A stretch of DNA of 64,000 nt from Trichobilharzia szidati (taxonomy: Eukaryota; Platyhelminthes; Trematoda; Strigeidida; Schistosomatidae). The DNA lies in NCBI GenBank assembly GCA_944472155.2, contig OX235277.1, positions 30,390,804 through 30,454,803 of the forward strand, written 5' to 3'. Below are positions 1-9,249 of the stretch, one piece after another. The position numbers were made by a program, and so were the translations under genes. Position 1 is the first letter of the stretch, and every line of letters starts with the position of its first letter. The notes below the pieces were generated by a model that did not search any database, was not told the origin of the DNA, and was given only the letters and a program-made list of their open reading frames with translations.

Positions 1-409
1 GACATTTTTTAAGTCAATGATTGAAGGGAGACGTCCGCCTTCCGACTTGAGTTAATTACACTTCCCATCGTCTATCGGCTTCTTCATAAAAACTTCACTG
101 TGACATTTTTTCAAATGTCGTTGTGCATCCTTTTTAAGATATTTCCACTTTTGATTTTTCTCGATCGTTAAGGACTGTTAGAGTTTTATGTGCAATATCA
201 TTCTGGTTCATTTCAACAGCACCAAAGCGTTTATTAGGCTTTTGTCTTCATCCAGATATTGTAAGTCAGAGGGTTGATGGCAAGTCTCCGGGCGTATTGT
301 ACTGATCCTCTTCTTGTGAATATGAAACTTGAATCCCAGAAGCAAAGCCTCGAATTCAATTTTGTCTAAGTTTAATTTGGACAGACTGTTTATTTTTACG
401 AGTTGATCA

Positions 410-598
410 CGGATCGATATCAGTTAGAGAACCATAGAAAACTAGGGAGTACTGGACAGCTGTTTTATTCCAGTTTGGAAATCTTCGGCAGTACACACCC
501 ACTTCCAGGGTTCGAACCCAGGACCTGACAGTTATAAGGCAAGCTCGTATACATTCAGCCACTGGGCCACTGAATAGAGTCCCAGTGCCGATGATTCC
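410..598 (-). mobile_element. tRNA-derived SINE with hammerhead-like 3' half (Sm-alpha type)
   Basis: Read on the minus strand, it has a Pol III A-box-like stretch (TGGCCCAGTGGCTGAA), a B box (GGTTCGAACCC) and then a hammerhead-related segment. That segment runs from a CTG-CGAAGA core through a short hairpin to AAAACAGCTGTCCAGTACT, and ends in a conserved tail with CTCTAACTGATATC. The catalytic core is degenerate (CTGCCGA for CTGATGA, ATAAAAC for GAAAC). Schistosome Sm-alpha SINEs are known to combine a tRNA-like promoter with a hammerhead ribozyme; assignment to that group is by layout. Confidence 0.75.
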
Positions 599-690
599 CA
601 AACTAGGATCAAACAGCTGTCCAGTATTCCCTGGTTTTCAATGGTTCTCTAACTGATATCAATCGGCGATCAACTCGTAAAAACAAAACT
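590..690 (+). mobile_element. Partial hammerhead-type SINE tail, inverted relative to its neighbour
   Basis: Hammerhead-like segment and conserved tail only; no tRNA-like half. It forms the other arm of a palindrome with 395-480: both arms read ACGAGTTGATC, then CTGATATC, CTCTAAC and ACAGCTGTCCAGTA in opposite orientations, around a spacer of about 115 bases. Imperfect AGACTGTYTAT repeats at about 385 and 712 could be a target-site duplication of the whole pair. Confidence 0.7.
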
Positions 691-1230
691 AATCCTTACA
701 AACTAACTTTAGACTGTCTATGTAAAATTCATGTATTTGAAGAAACTCTTTATTTAACTTTTCCTTGACCAAGGATTTCATCAGCTGAGAGTCATATTCT
801 TTCAAAGTTATGGATTTTAGTTAGTTTACGAAGTTCATGAATTCTAGATAGAAAATAATATTTAGCCTATTCTCTAAACAATCATAGATGGCCAGATATG
901 ACTTAAGGTTGGAAAAATGTTGGTTTGAAGATTCAACATGAGATTTGGTTATTCGAAGGATGTTATTTTGATAAGGCAGGAGTTTAAGTGGTAGTTGTTT
1001 CACAAATTGGAGTGAAAGTTCTCTTGTAACCTGATCTTCATCGACTATCTAGGGTATTCTGCCAAGTATAGCTACTATCTGATTCAGGGGCTTAATCCTT
1101 TTTATAGGGTGGCGTGTTTTCCAAAACTTGATATACACGGTAATCCTGATAATCATGCATATTAGGGATTTCAGTTTACTGAGATAATTTCAATTTTATG
1201 AATTTTAGTTTTCATACATTTGTTCCCCTT

Positions 1231-1540
1231 AATGAATTTGAACAAAGCAACAACTACAGTTTTAGGAGAATAAAATGGTACCATATTTTTTATGATTATT
1301 ATTGCTCGGAATTGTGTTCAATATTGCATATATATATTTATATGTATATATTATTAGTGTATGTGTATATTGATCGATTGATTTCTGTTTAAAATGAACT
1401 CTGTGTAAGTATGTTAAATTGTTTTGTAGATACATTTAATAATGTTTTTGCCCTGTAAGCAGCTGAAGAGAAGGCAACGAAACAAAATATGGTACCATTT
1501 TATTCTGCTAAAACTGTAGTTGTTGCTTTGTTCAAATTTT
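1231..1540. mobile_element. Short foldback (MITE-like) element
   Basis: Terminal inverted repeats of about 56 bases lie at 1233-1290 and 1484-1539. Both contain ATTTGAACAAAGCAACAACT and an ATGGTACCATATTTT block, and enclose about 190 bases of AT-rich, non-coding sequence. The string AATTTTAGTTTTC occurs just outside on both sides (about 1200 and 1536). On the left it is offset from the repeat end by 18 bases, so it may or may not be a target-site duplication. No transposase is present. Confidence 0.75.
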
Positions 1541-1544
1541 AGTT

Positions 1545-2040
1545 TTCCTGAGTTGTTACGCAACTATGTAGGCTAGCAGTGTTTACTATTTGTTTCTGTT
1601 ATTTGCATTCTCCTGCTCCTCAGTTTCTACGTTTAAACGCATATAAATTGATGGTGACTTCAACTAAAAATTGTGCTGTCTACATTTTCTCTTCCATCAT
1701 TCCAGCACTAAAGTATGACGTTTTCACTGATTCTTCCATAACCACAGCAATTTCAAGTAATCAGTCTTCAGATGATGACAACTTGTGAAACAGAATGATG
1801 TCATTCAGTATTGCACATTTAGTCTGTTTTACATCATTGAAATATATCAAGGGAATCACCTGTATGGAGGAAAAACATCCCCCAGACAAAATATCAAACA
1901 CAGATCAACATACTTCAAATTATTTTCTCTAATGTAACATCTTTCAATCTTGTATAACACAGAGAAAACAATTTTCTTAGATGGATCTCAGGTACTCACT
2001 AGTTGTTTATATGTGGAGTGATGTTATAGATTGTTGACCT
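1545..2040. other. No gene recognised
   Basis: AT-rich sequence between the foldback element and the arm boundary. A 69-codon frame at 1579-1788 has no recognisable domain and no relative elsewhere in the window. I see no structural RNA or transposon signature. Confidence 0.5.
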
Positions 2041-2062
2041 GAAGAACAGTCAACACTCGAAA

Positions 2063-2102
2063 GAATATATATATGTATATATATATACATATATATATAT
2101 AT
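2063..2102. repeat. AT dinucleotide tract at arm boundary
   Basis: Nearly pure, self-complementary TATATA/CATATA sequence that immediately abuts the outer end of the left arm. The corresponding position in the right arm (after 37042) has no such tract but continues into the PLE-A reverse transcriptase. An AT-rich cruciform-prone tract is a plausible breakage site. Confidence 0.85.
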
Positions 2103-2935
2103 CAGAGATGAACTCGGAATTCCATTTTTGAATGTTTTTCTATATAGGAGATCTGATGGTTCTCCTCGAAGACCAGTCTAAAGGAAACCGACATTGAATG
2201 GTCAATACACGAATTTTCCTAGTTGGGTCCATTTGAGAAGAAAGAAAAATCCGATCCAATCCTTATCCTCAAGAGTAAGAAGGATCTGTTCCAGGGATAC
2301 AGTCGAAGAGAACTGGAGCGACTCAGACAAGTCCTCATGGAAAATGGATATCCACCAAGATTCATCGAGAAAAACATGAAGTTAAAGTAAAACGCTGAAA
2401 GAACCCAGACGGTGCCTAAGAAACTGCTTCTTGTGAACGTTGAATTAAAAACTGATACCACTGCTGAGATTCTGAAGAACCGCCTATGCAGATCACTGAG
2501 AAAAGCCCTCTTTACGGCTGAGCTACGTATCAATTTCTCCAACCAACAAATGACCAATGGATGTGTGAAGGATAAACTGACGCTTTGGGCCACTTCAGTG
2601 CGTGTCTATAAATTTACCTGCTCCTGCGGAGCTAGCTATATTATTCGCACAAAGTGCACAGTTTCCAAAAGAATATCTGAACATTATCAGGCATGGTTAG
2701 CAAAAGGACAATGCAAGACAGTTACTAGCCCAATCTTTGAGCAAGCCACGTAGCTCCACCAGAGTCGCCTTTCAAGATCATCTACAAGGTGAGGCCAAAT
2801 AGTACGAAGGGTGTCAGGTTTCAGCTTTTTTGTATGGTGGAGGAGCTGGCGATTCGTCAGTACAACCCCGAACTCTGTATACAGAAAAAGTTTGTCCAGT
2901 CTCTTATTCTACCTTGGTCTTAACCTCTTCACTAG
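2103..2935 (+). pseudogene. PLE-A, C-terminal half (RT tail and GIY-YIG-like domain), 5' cut
   Basis: This copy begins just after the point corresponding to the YMDD motif of the right copy. It runs through the RT thumb/linker (including LMENGYPPRFIEKNMK, read with frame changes near 2160-2400) into a C-terminal domain with VYKFTCSCGASYIIRT, then KRISEH, and ends with LCIQKKFVQSLILPWS and a stop at about 2921. In PLEs this domain is a GIY-YIG endonuclease that nicks the target. Here the expected YIG is YII, so the active site is probably impaired. The reading is also broken at about 2750 relative to the right copy. The 5' half is missing because the duplication boundary falls inside the element. 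Confidence 0.88.
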
Positions 2936-3244
2936 TCGTTCCCCGTAAACATTTCTATTTTTCAAAATTTTACTTTTAGTTTGCTTTTACTTTAATAATT
3001 AACTCCCCATTGTCACTCTCATATGTTCCTCCTGTACATTTTCTCACCCTCTTTACACTTGTTAAACTGATACTCAACTGTCTTTCCTCTTATTCAATAA
3101 CAAATTTAACCTTATCAGATTTCTAACGCTTTCTTCCTTTGTGCCGTTGAGCATTACGTAATTCACAGCTTTTGCTTCTACTTCTTAAGCCACTTCTGAG
3201 TAGTTATATCAACAGTGTCACCCCCTATTACTCGGTAATAGACT

Positions 3245-3345
3245 ACCATGAATTTTTGGTAAAAATAAATGTGACTGTACAGCCTGTGAAGATGATTTCG
3301 TCGATAAAGAATATTTCCTTCGCTAAATAGTCATTTATCTTCTTG
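3245..3345. repeat. Inverted terminal-repeat-like piece of PLE-A
   Basis: This segment (AAATAAATGTGACTGTACAG, then TTTCGTCGATAAAGAA) recurs at 38225-38335 just upstream of the PLE-A coding start in the right copy. There it lies antisense to the element, whereas here it is sense, so the element carries related ends in opposite orientation. PLEs often have such terminal repeats (pLTRs) in direct or inverted arrangement. The assignment is an inference from position. Confidence 0.6.
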
Positions 3346-3374
3346 ATAACTCAATGGGTATTTTAGGGATGTGA

Positions 3375-3475
3375 ATATTTTGCATTTTACTGATATTAAA
3401 TTATGTGCAGGTGAAAAGAATCAACGAAACACTTAACGACGTTACTTTATCCTGCTCGATGTTTGTTCTTTTTGT
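3375..3475 (+). repeat. Right tip of a foldback element (FB family)
   Basis: It matches the right ends at 14390-14475, 22785-22829 and 47735-47785: TGATATTAAA, then GCAGGTGAAAAGAATCAACG, a TTTATCCTGCTC block and GTTCTT. The left half of this copy is absent, and the tip abuts PLE-B. Confidence 0.6.
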
Positions 3476-3860
3476 TTTGTTCGAAATTCAGTTGATCCGT
3501 TAGATCTTGATAAAATGCATCAGTGACGGTGAACATGACTAATTGTAAATCCAGTGTAAGTGGCTCCATAGAAGCAGTCAAACTGGTAGACACACAGACA
3601 GAAGAGATGAAGTTAGGTAGTTTATCCCTAATTGTTGACATGAAATTAGGATCAGTTTTGAAGAGACAGTGAACTGTAGCTTTAACACCAAGGGTTATTT
3701 AGATAGGTGACATATTAGCTTTCATCGGCTCTAAATTCATAAACTTATCAATAAACTTTTCTCACTATCCATTTTTACTCAGTAATTCTCTAACATTATT
3801 GAGTTCTCCATGAAGACAATTATTAGAGCAGGTTACTATAGCTCTGTAAACCAAACACCT
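3450..3860 (-). pseudogene. PLE-B fragment (RT-endonuclease linker and start of GIY-YIG)
   Basis: On the minus strand it begins with a PLE linker-like stretch (ELNNVRELLSKNG, then KFIDKFMN) and passes through DPNFMSTIRDKLPNFISSVC. After one frame shift it reads VYQFDCFYGATYTGFTI, then HVHRH, matching the start of a GIY-YIG domain (usual form VYQFxCxCGATYIGRTxRHVHxR). The G and R of the motif are changed and the piece ends within the domain, so it is a dead fragment. It resembles the fragment at 55560-55935. The right-arm partner is 35290-35690. Confidence 0.65.
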
Positions 3861-4334
3861 TAATAAATTGCGTTTCCATTTCAAAAGTGAGAAGCTCAAA
3901 ACTGGAGTATTACATTTTCGTGCATATTGTCACTCATACAAACATAGTTTCAAACTGTAATTCTGTTGATGTTAACATCTCGATAACTTTTCAAATATTA
4001 CGTATATGTGTATTTATTTAGTAGCCAGATTACAAAGTTATCGAATAAAAATCATAGCCTTGAATAATACACAAATGGGTCCGCAAAACGGTATCTTAGG
4101 TTTGATGCTAGAGGTTATTTATAGCTGAACATATGGATGTTCTGTTCAATGGCATTTTTACTTTTTAAGGAATAGGATTATAAATGATTGTTTATCATGG
4201 TATATGTAAACTGATCCTAGGGGAAAGCTAGAATTACAAGTTAATGCTATGAGTGATCTTTAGATATTTTATACGCGAAATAAGATACGCAGCGATACAT
4301 GGTTTAAATGTATGAGAAAGTTACGAACTGGTCA

Positions 4335-5305
4335 GAACATTTCGATTATACTATGGATAACATTGGTCCTCCAGTGAAATACCAGAAATTTAATCAGAGA
4401 AATTTCATTCTGACTTGGTTGTATCCTCTGAGCTGGCTGACTTAACTGCGAAGCTGTCATTGCCTTTCTAGACAACATCTTCAGCGAAAGCTTAAATATG
4501 AAGTGAACTTATTTGAATTCTCCATGAGCGATTTAACTGTATCTCCTGACAATGTGTCGTGATTATTTGTCAGCTTACATCAGTACTGACCGTTTTTAGT
4601 GAGTTCGGGTTTGAATCTTCTTGTCATGCAGTTTATACTTTACTATTTGGTAAATTTGATCTATAGTGATGTGTCTGTTAATCGTTGATTCATCTGATAA
4701 TTAGAATTCTGGGAGTTCTCTGGCATTTTAGGTATTTTCACTGTTTAAAATTAATTTCTACATTTTACCATATCAAAATGGTTTCCAGGTTTGTCTACGT
4801 GCATCGTTATGAAAAAATACATGTCGTGTTCCTTGACAGCTAGTTCATGTTCTTGTATTCTGGATCCAGTTCACTTTGATCAATATAAGGCTTGTCACAA
4901 GTCATCCAATTTATTTCGTACATCTTGTTGATGTTGTCTCCTTTCGCGGTTCAGCGAGCCTTTGAATTAAGTGTTTGAATTAGTTTGTGTGTGATATGTA
5001 TTGCGAGTGGTTTTATTAATCTAACAGTTATTTCAGAAACATTATATATATATATATATATATATGGTAGGATGAATTTTCTTGTGGTTCCTGAGGATGG
5101 TTGCTTGCTGGTAGTTTGATTCGAATTTAGACATGTTTTGATAAGACTGTAAAGGTGTTCATTTTCCTTTAAAACAGTTAATAAGTACTTCTCTTCTATC
5201 CTCCTATGGATTGAAATTATAAAGTGTGTTTTAACTCTTTTGAAAAATGTTTAACACAGTTTCTTTTGCAGGCTGTTTGAGTATCACTGTTGTAGTCGGT
5301 TATTT
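4335..5305 (-). pseudogene. PLE-C 3' end (linker, decayed GIY-YIG, C-terminal tail, 3' UTR)
   Basis: The minus strand reads a linker with KENEHLYSLIKTCLN, then LPYI and VSEITVRLIKPL, followed by a GIY-YIG-like core MYEINWMTCDKPYIDQ (YIG replaced by YID), a KEHD block and HFDMV. It then runs into a tail and 3' untranslated part with the conserved GAAGATGTTGTC stretch. Related 3' ends at 47430-47730 and 48975-49390 share the tail and 3' part; the latter retains FLEAWYSS and an AVN block typical of PLE C-termini. A TA microsatellite (5044-5066) interrupts the linker. Stops and substitutions make it non-functional. The intact-reading partner is 33840-34790. Confidence 0.72.
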
Positions 5306-5499
5306 GGTCTGAGTGGATCGATTTCATGTCTAGTTATGTTTTTAGATTCCCTGTATTTGTTTTCTAAACAGAGTGAATGTCACTCATCGACATGGATCAA
5401 ACAAAACATGTGATACGCATGTATACAAATTAATGGCAATCAAAAAAATCCATATATATTTCACACAATTATTATTTCCTTTTATAAATTTAAACAAGC

Positions 5500-5800
5500 A
5501 AGCGTGAAGAACCCACTGACGTCCCTTTGGTTCTTCTCAGTTGTATATAACTATGATCAGCCTAATATCAATATATAAAATATGCAAATACTTTAGTTAA
5601 TAATCCTGTTAATATGACGTGAATAAATAGCATAATTGAAAGGAATAAAAGTCGTTGATATACATATTAGAGTGCATAGAAACTATTGAGGAATATTCTA
5701 GAATCACGAGCAAATTATGCAAATTAAATAGAGGTGTAAAGTTAGCAGTAAACTTATGCAAGGGTCAAATAATTTAGTTGAACATGGGTAAAAAAAGGAG
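5500..5800 (-). repeat. Left half of a foldback element (FB family)
   Basis: It matches the left halves at 21893-22100 and 46530-46840: a GAAGAAC.C..TGACGT tip, a GGTTCTTCTCAG block, then TTAATAATC..GTTAATATGACGTGAATAAATAGCATAA and GGAATAAAAGTCGTTG. No right half follows, since RTE sequence begins near 5990. The partner in the other arm is 33330-33630. Confidence 0.65.
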
Positions 5801-5989
5801 TCCGGTTAGGCATAGCTAGAAATTGTCTCCAACAACAATAATAGAAGACTAACTCTTGAGTGAAGTCCAAATGTATCACATCAGGCTATGAGAATCTACC
5901 AGTCTTGTGAAAGTCTACTAACTGTAACGTTGCATAATGCTTATTCTATACAGAACAGAAAACTGTTCGGACTAATCAATTGGACCATA

Positions 5990-6440
5990 GTTAAACACTT
6001 TATCATATTCTTGCTCGTTACTCTATTGGGTTCTGAATGGAACATAGGGCCTCAACAGCACATCTCCACTTCATCCTGTCCTCTGCAATTCTTTATAGCT
6101 AGCTGTACAGTTGTTCATAAGCTCTCATCCCTTCCTCTCATGATCTCCTCCACGCAACCCTCGAGTCGACGCCCAAATCGTCGTTTCGGATTCGGATTCC
6201 ACTAGACGGAGCGACATGTAGTGTCACCTAATGGTCTCATCAACGTATGTCCAAACCATCTACATTTCCTCAGACATACATTTTGGGTAGTAAACCGTTG
6301 GCTAGTTTGTTGCTCGATTGAGTTCCTTGTTGGCAGTCCTCCTTTCTGGTCGGCTGTGTGATCTTCATTGTGGTGAAAAGTCTGCATTAGCCTGTCGGAA
6401 ATGCTTTTGGTGGCACGTGCATTATACCTCTGAAACATAC
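5990..6440 (-). pseudogene. RTE LINE 3' fragment
   Basis: The minus strand encodes the C-terminal end of an RTE-type LINE protein (6438-6202, 78 codons, including NARATKSISDRLMQTF and GLPTRNSIEQQTSQ), followed by the typical 3' UTR ending in AGGCCCTATGTTCCATTCAGAACCC. Reverse-transcriptase motifs are absent, as expected of a 5'-truncated LINE insertion. The partner in the other arm is 32690-33110, nearly identical. Confidence 0.8.
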
Positions 6441-6444
6441 GTCA

Positions 6445-7055
6445 GAAGTGACTGACATTCATGATTTTGCTGGTCTCTTTGCAAGAAATGAGTATCGAAA
6501 CTGACGAGTAGCTTGTATCGCTTGCAAAGAGTCAACAACAGGAGAAATAAGTGTTAACTTCAATTCAAAGAGGAGAGGAAAATCTCAATAAGTTAGAGAG
6601 ACAAAACAGAAGACTGACAGAAAATAATCAATGTGAAAAGGTAGAAAGGAGAAAAAGTAGGTCTGTAAACACTAATAATAATATTAATAATAATAATAAT
6701 ACAGCTAACACATCACATATTAAATGATGAATATTCTAGAAAGGAATTAGGAAGGGAATTGAACTGAATAATCAGTTTCCGATTCGTATGTGATTTCTAC
6801 ATAGAAAGTTGATCATTTCCAGGGAGGATAAAGCTTAACAATAAGTAAGTAGACAAATGACAAATTTAAGCCTAGCGCTTAGCGTGTAAGCTGCACAGTT
6901 AGCAGATAGGTTGAGAGAGAATTGGATTTAGATTATCTGGTGATAAAATAAAGTGATAGTGGCACATAAAAAGATAAAGTCGCTTAGTGTTTAGTGAAGC
7001 ATTGGTGACTTTTATCATTTTAGTGTTCATATATTGAGTGCTAGTTGGCATTCGT
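6445..7055. other. No gene recognised; AAT microsatellite
   Basis: Non-coding AT-rich stretch with an imperfect AAT/AATAAT microsatellite at 6677-6702. It is shared with the other arm (32075-32685). Confidence 0.5.
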
Positions 7056-7059
7056 TACC

Positions 7060-7165
7060 AAGGTACACCTGCAGTCTTGAAGGAACTCCTATCACTTCTG
7101 AGATTCAAACTCGGGTGACCCAGTGTTGCAGTCACAGAGGTTACCTACCACTGAGCTATTCGTCC
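7060..7165 (-). mobile_element. tRNA-derived SINE, second type
   Basis: The minus strand has an A box (AATAGCTCAGTGGTAGG) and a B box (GAGTTTGAATCTC) at tRNA-like spacing. The same unit lies at 31963-32070 (other arm) and 21386-21480. It does not fold as an intact tRNA by eye, so I call it a SINE head rather than a tRNA gene. Confidence 0.7.
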
Positions 7166-7192
7166 TGATGACTAATCCCCGTAGGACTGTGG

Positions 7193-7378
7193 TGGATATT
7201 TTGGTTGGACAATAGGTAGTAACTAATGTCATGCGTCTAGTCTTTTGTCTGGTGCAGACCGAATTCAGTCAATCAATCACTTAGCATGGTGGACATATTG
7301 TAGACCTGACTGATAGAATTCAATCTGCACCAGATGAAAGTCTAGATGCATGAAATTAGTTTCTACCTAGTCTCCAAT
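7193..7378. repeat. Imperfect palindrome linked to the second tRNA-SINE
   Basis: The arms at about 7200-7275 and 7300-7375 are inverted copies: each contains a GGTAGTAACTAATGTCATGC-like block, a CTAGTCTTT block, TCTGGTGCAGA and GAATTC. Each arm is a copy of the unit that flanks the SINE at 21241-21365 and 21587-21700. The partner is 31755-31938. Confidence 0.7.
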
Positions 7379-7394
7379 CGTTATACGCTCACAC

Positions 7395-7805
7395 GCGCAC
7401 GTCAGCAAAATCATCACCAACAGGCCACTGCAGACTTTCATCAACACTGAAAATCAGACGACCGGCCGGCAGAGATGAGCAACAAGGAATTCAAGCTACG
7501 AATCAGCCTATTGCGCGATCACCAGATACACAAAAGGGAGTCGAGATGGATCAGATATACTCTGATGAGACCTCTGAGTAATATCACAGGCCAGGTCGTC
7601 GAAGAGTAAATAAGTAGTGAGTTGAGCATCTGCACGTGACTTGGAGGATGTCTGTCGTGTGAGGAGAAAATGACAGCTTATTAGCAATGTTGGTGGCATT
7701 TGAAAAACGGGTAACTGAGGATAGGGTTAAATGGAGATGTGCTGCTGAAGCCGTATGTTCCAGTTGCAGTCCAAGGGATGAATGAATATTAACAGTGCTA
7801 ATAAT
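7395..7805 (+). pseudogene. RTE LINE 3' fragment
   Basis: A plus-strand C-terminal remnant of the RTE protein, with frameshifts (ACAGGCCACTGCAGACTTTC, then GACCGGCCGG, then GTCGAGATGGATCAG), followed by the 3' part reading AAATGGAGATGTGCTGCTGA and a TATGTTCCAGTT block. It is equivalent to the pieces at 13140-14000 and 25570-25990. The partner is 31325-31740. Confidence 0.75.
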
Positions 7806-7849
7806 CACAGTTTTAGTTCACTGACAATTGTGAATTATTTTATTTTTTA

Positions 7850-8040
7850 TTCATTTTGATTACAGCTTGATGCCACATCGTATTTTCAGTACAAGTATGA
7901 CATTTTCAGCATGGAAATCGGTAGCCCAAATTTTGCAGGCCGACCATAGATATCGAGTGTGTGTCGGTAGGGGTTCGAACCCCGGACCATGTGCATGGTC
8001 GGCGAGAGTCCTAACCACTGTGCCACCGACGCACACATGT
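7850..8040 (-). mobile_element. tRNA-derived SINE, third type
   Basis: The minus strand has an A box (GGTGGCACAGTGGTTAGG) and a B box (GGGGTTCGAACCCC), a body with GGTCGGCCTGCAAAATTT and GGGCTACCGATTTCCATG, and an A/T-rich 3' tail. Copies lie at 31090-31290 (arm partner), 28610-28786 and 62240-62425. It lacks the hammerhead-like region of the Sm-alpha-type copies. Confidence 0.85.
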
Positions 8041-8049
8041 ATGCTCTTC

Positions 8050-9245
8050 AATAGCTTAGTAACATGTTGTTAACCGACTATGAACAAACTTATTATTTAA
8101 CGGAATGACGGCCTTTTGATCAGGAAGAGTAGTAATCAGTTGTGGCCATGATTACAAGAATGGCTTAGGTTGACTTTCACTTTGTTAGTCTCGATTGCTT
8201 TTAACAGCTTTACAACGTGTGTGTGTGTGTGTCTGTTGGCAATATCCCGCTGACTGTCTAGTGGATTTCGTATTCGTAATTCATTGACTATTCATTTTAT
8301 TCACAAGACCACATCCACTTGCACCTCATGCATGCAAACAATAAACGCTTATTGTGAATGAAAACGTGAATCCACGCATACACGTCAATCTATTGTGTGT
8401 GTGTGACCTTAAAGACATTTTATAAGTAAGAGGTAAGAAGACAAAACAATCAAAACTTGTTTGTGTACAGCCAAACCAATAAAATAATAAGGTATGTATA
8501 TTTAATATATGTGTAAAACTTGGGCTCTGTGGTAGTAAGTTATGTACGGGGTCAATCAAGTTCTGAGCATTCATTCTACACGATATTGTTGAATACGAGT
8601 GTGGTGTATACACGATAGTTAACTTCTCTGACCAAAAATTTACTTCAGTAGGATCTCAACTACTAACAAATGACGAATTTCAGTAGTAATAATTATTATT
8701 AATAATGTAGCTTTATTTCACACAGTATTTTAAAGCGTAGTACTGAACTCTTACGATATTTAATTGCGAAATATATACACTTTATTTAGAACCTCCAGGT
8801 GCATCTTGTGACGCTGTTTTGTTCCATGCGAAGCAAGATATACTCCCCTATGACACTTTTCCGTCAAATCCGTCGACAAATGCACAACATTTAGTTGGAA
8901 GAAGAATCTATTCATTGTGTTGAAAAGAAATTCATCTCGGCGAGGGATTTAAGCAGGTCACCGTAATTTATGGTCCATGAAGAATTGTCTTACTGACTTC
9001 AAGTTTTATTGCTGCCATAATTGTGTGAATCTTCACCTCCAGAGTGATCTGCATGACACAATTTCTCACCCAACGTATTCACTACATTTAACTATTTCTG
9101 GTTATTCAACCATTTCATTTATTAGCTGGATAGCTCGATTATATGAATTCTAACTTTTGTTAATTCGTGATTTATGGTCCCACAGTTAGTCAATGAGTTA
9201 TCGGCGGACACCTGTTCTCCCAATTGACCTAATGGATCCCACTGG
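8050..9245. other. Arm interior without recognised gene
   Basis: Nearly identical in both arms (partner 29880-31080). It includes a GT microsatellite (8217-8232) and a 95-codon minus-strand frame at 8326-8613 that is exactly the same in both arms. That frame has no recognisable domain, and its conservation reflects the duplication rather than coding selection. The stretch 9130-9245 (TATGAATTCTAACTTTTG) resembles the tail of the hammerhead-type SINEs. Confidence 0.55.
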
Positions 9246-9249
9246 TCAT

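Larger units (their letters stand above)
1..1030 (-). pseudogene. Penelope-like element 5' (N-terminal) fragment
   Basis: The minus strand of 690-1030 followed by 60-395 reads, with stops and frame changes, as a lysine- and leucine-rich N-terminal region. It ends in a motif like LLLGFKFHIHKKRIS, resembling the LGxKFxxP block that precedes the reverse transcriptase in PLEs. The longest open piece is 60 codons (821-1003). No RT palm motifs are present, so only the 5' part survives, and it would continue beyond the window's left edge. It is split by the inverted SINE pieces at 395-690. The call rests on resemblance to PLE N-termini, which are poorly conserved, so a decayed gene of another kind remains possible. 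Confidence 0.45.

Noticed and set aside
6677..6702. Possible CRISPR or tandem array at AAT and TA tracts
   Set aside because: They are plain eukaryotic microsatellites without spacers.
8326..8613. 95-codon frame perfectly conserved between the arms as a candidate gene
   Set aside because: The perfect match follows from near-identity of the whole arm interior. There is no domain, and non-coding flanks are equally conserved.
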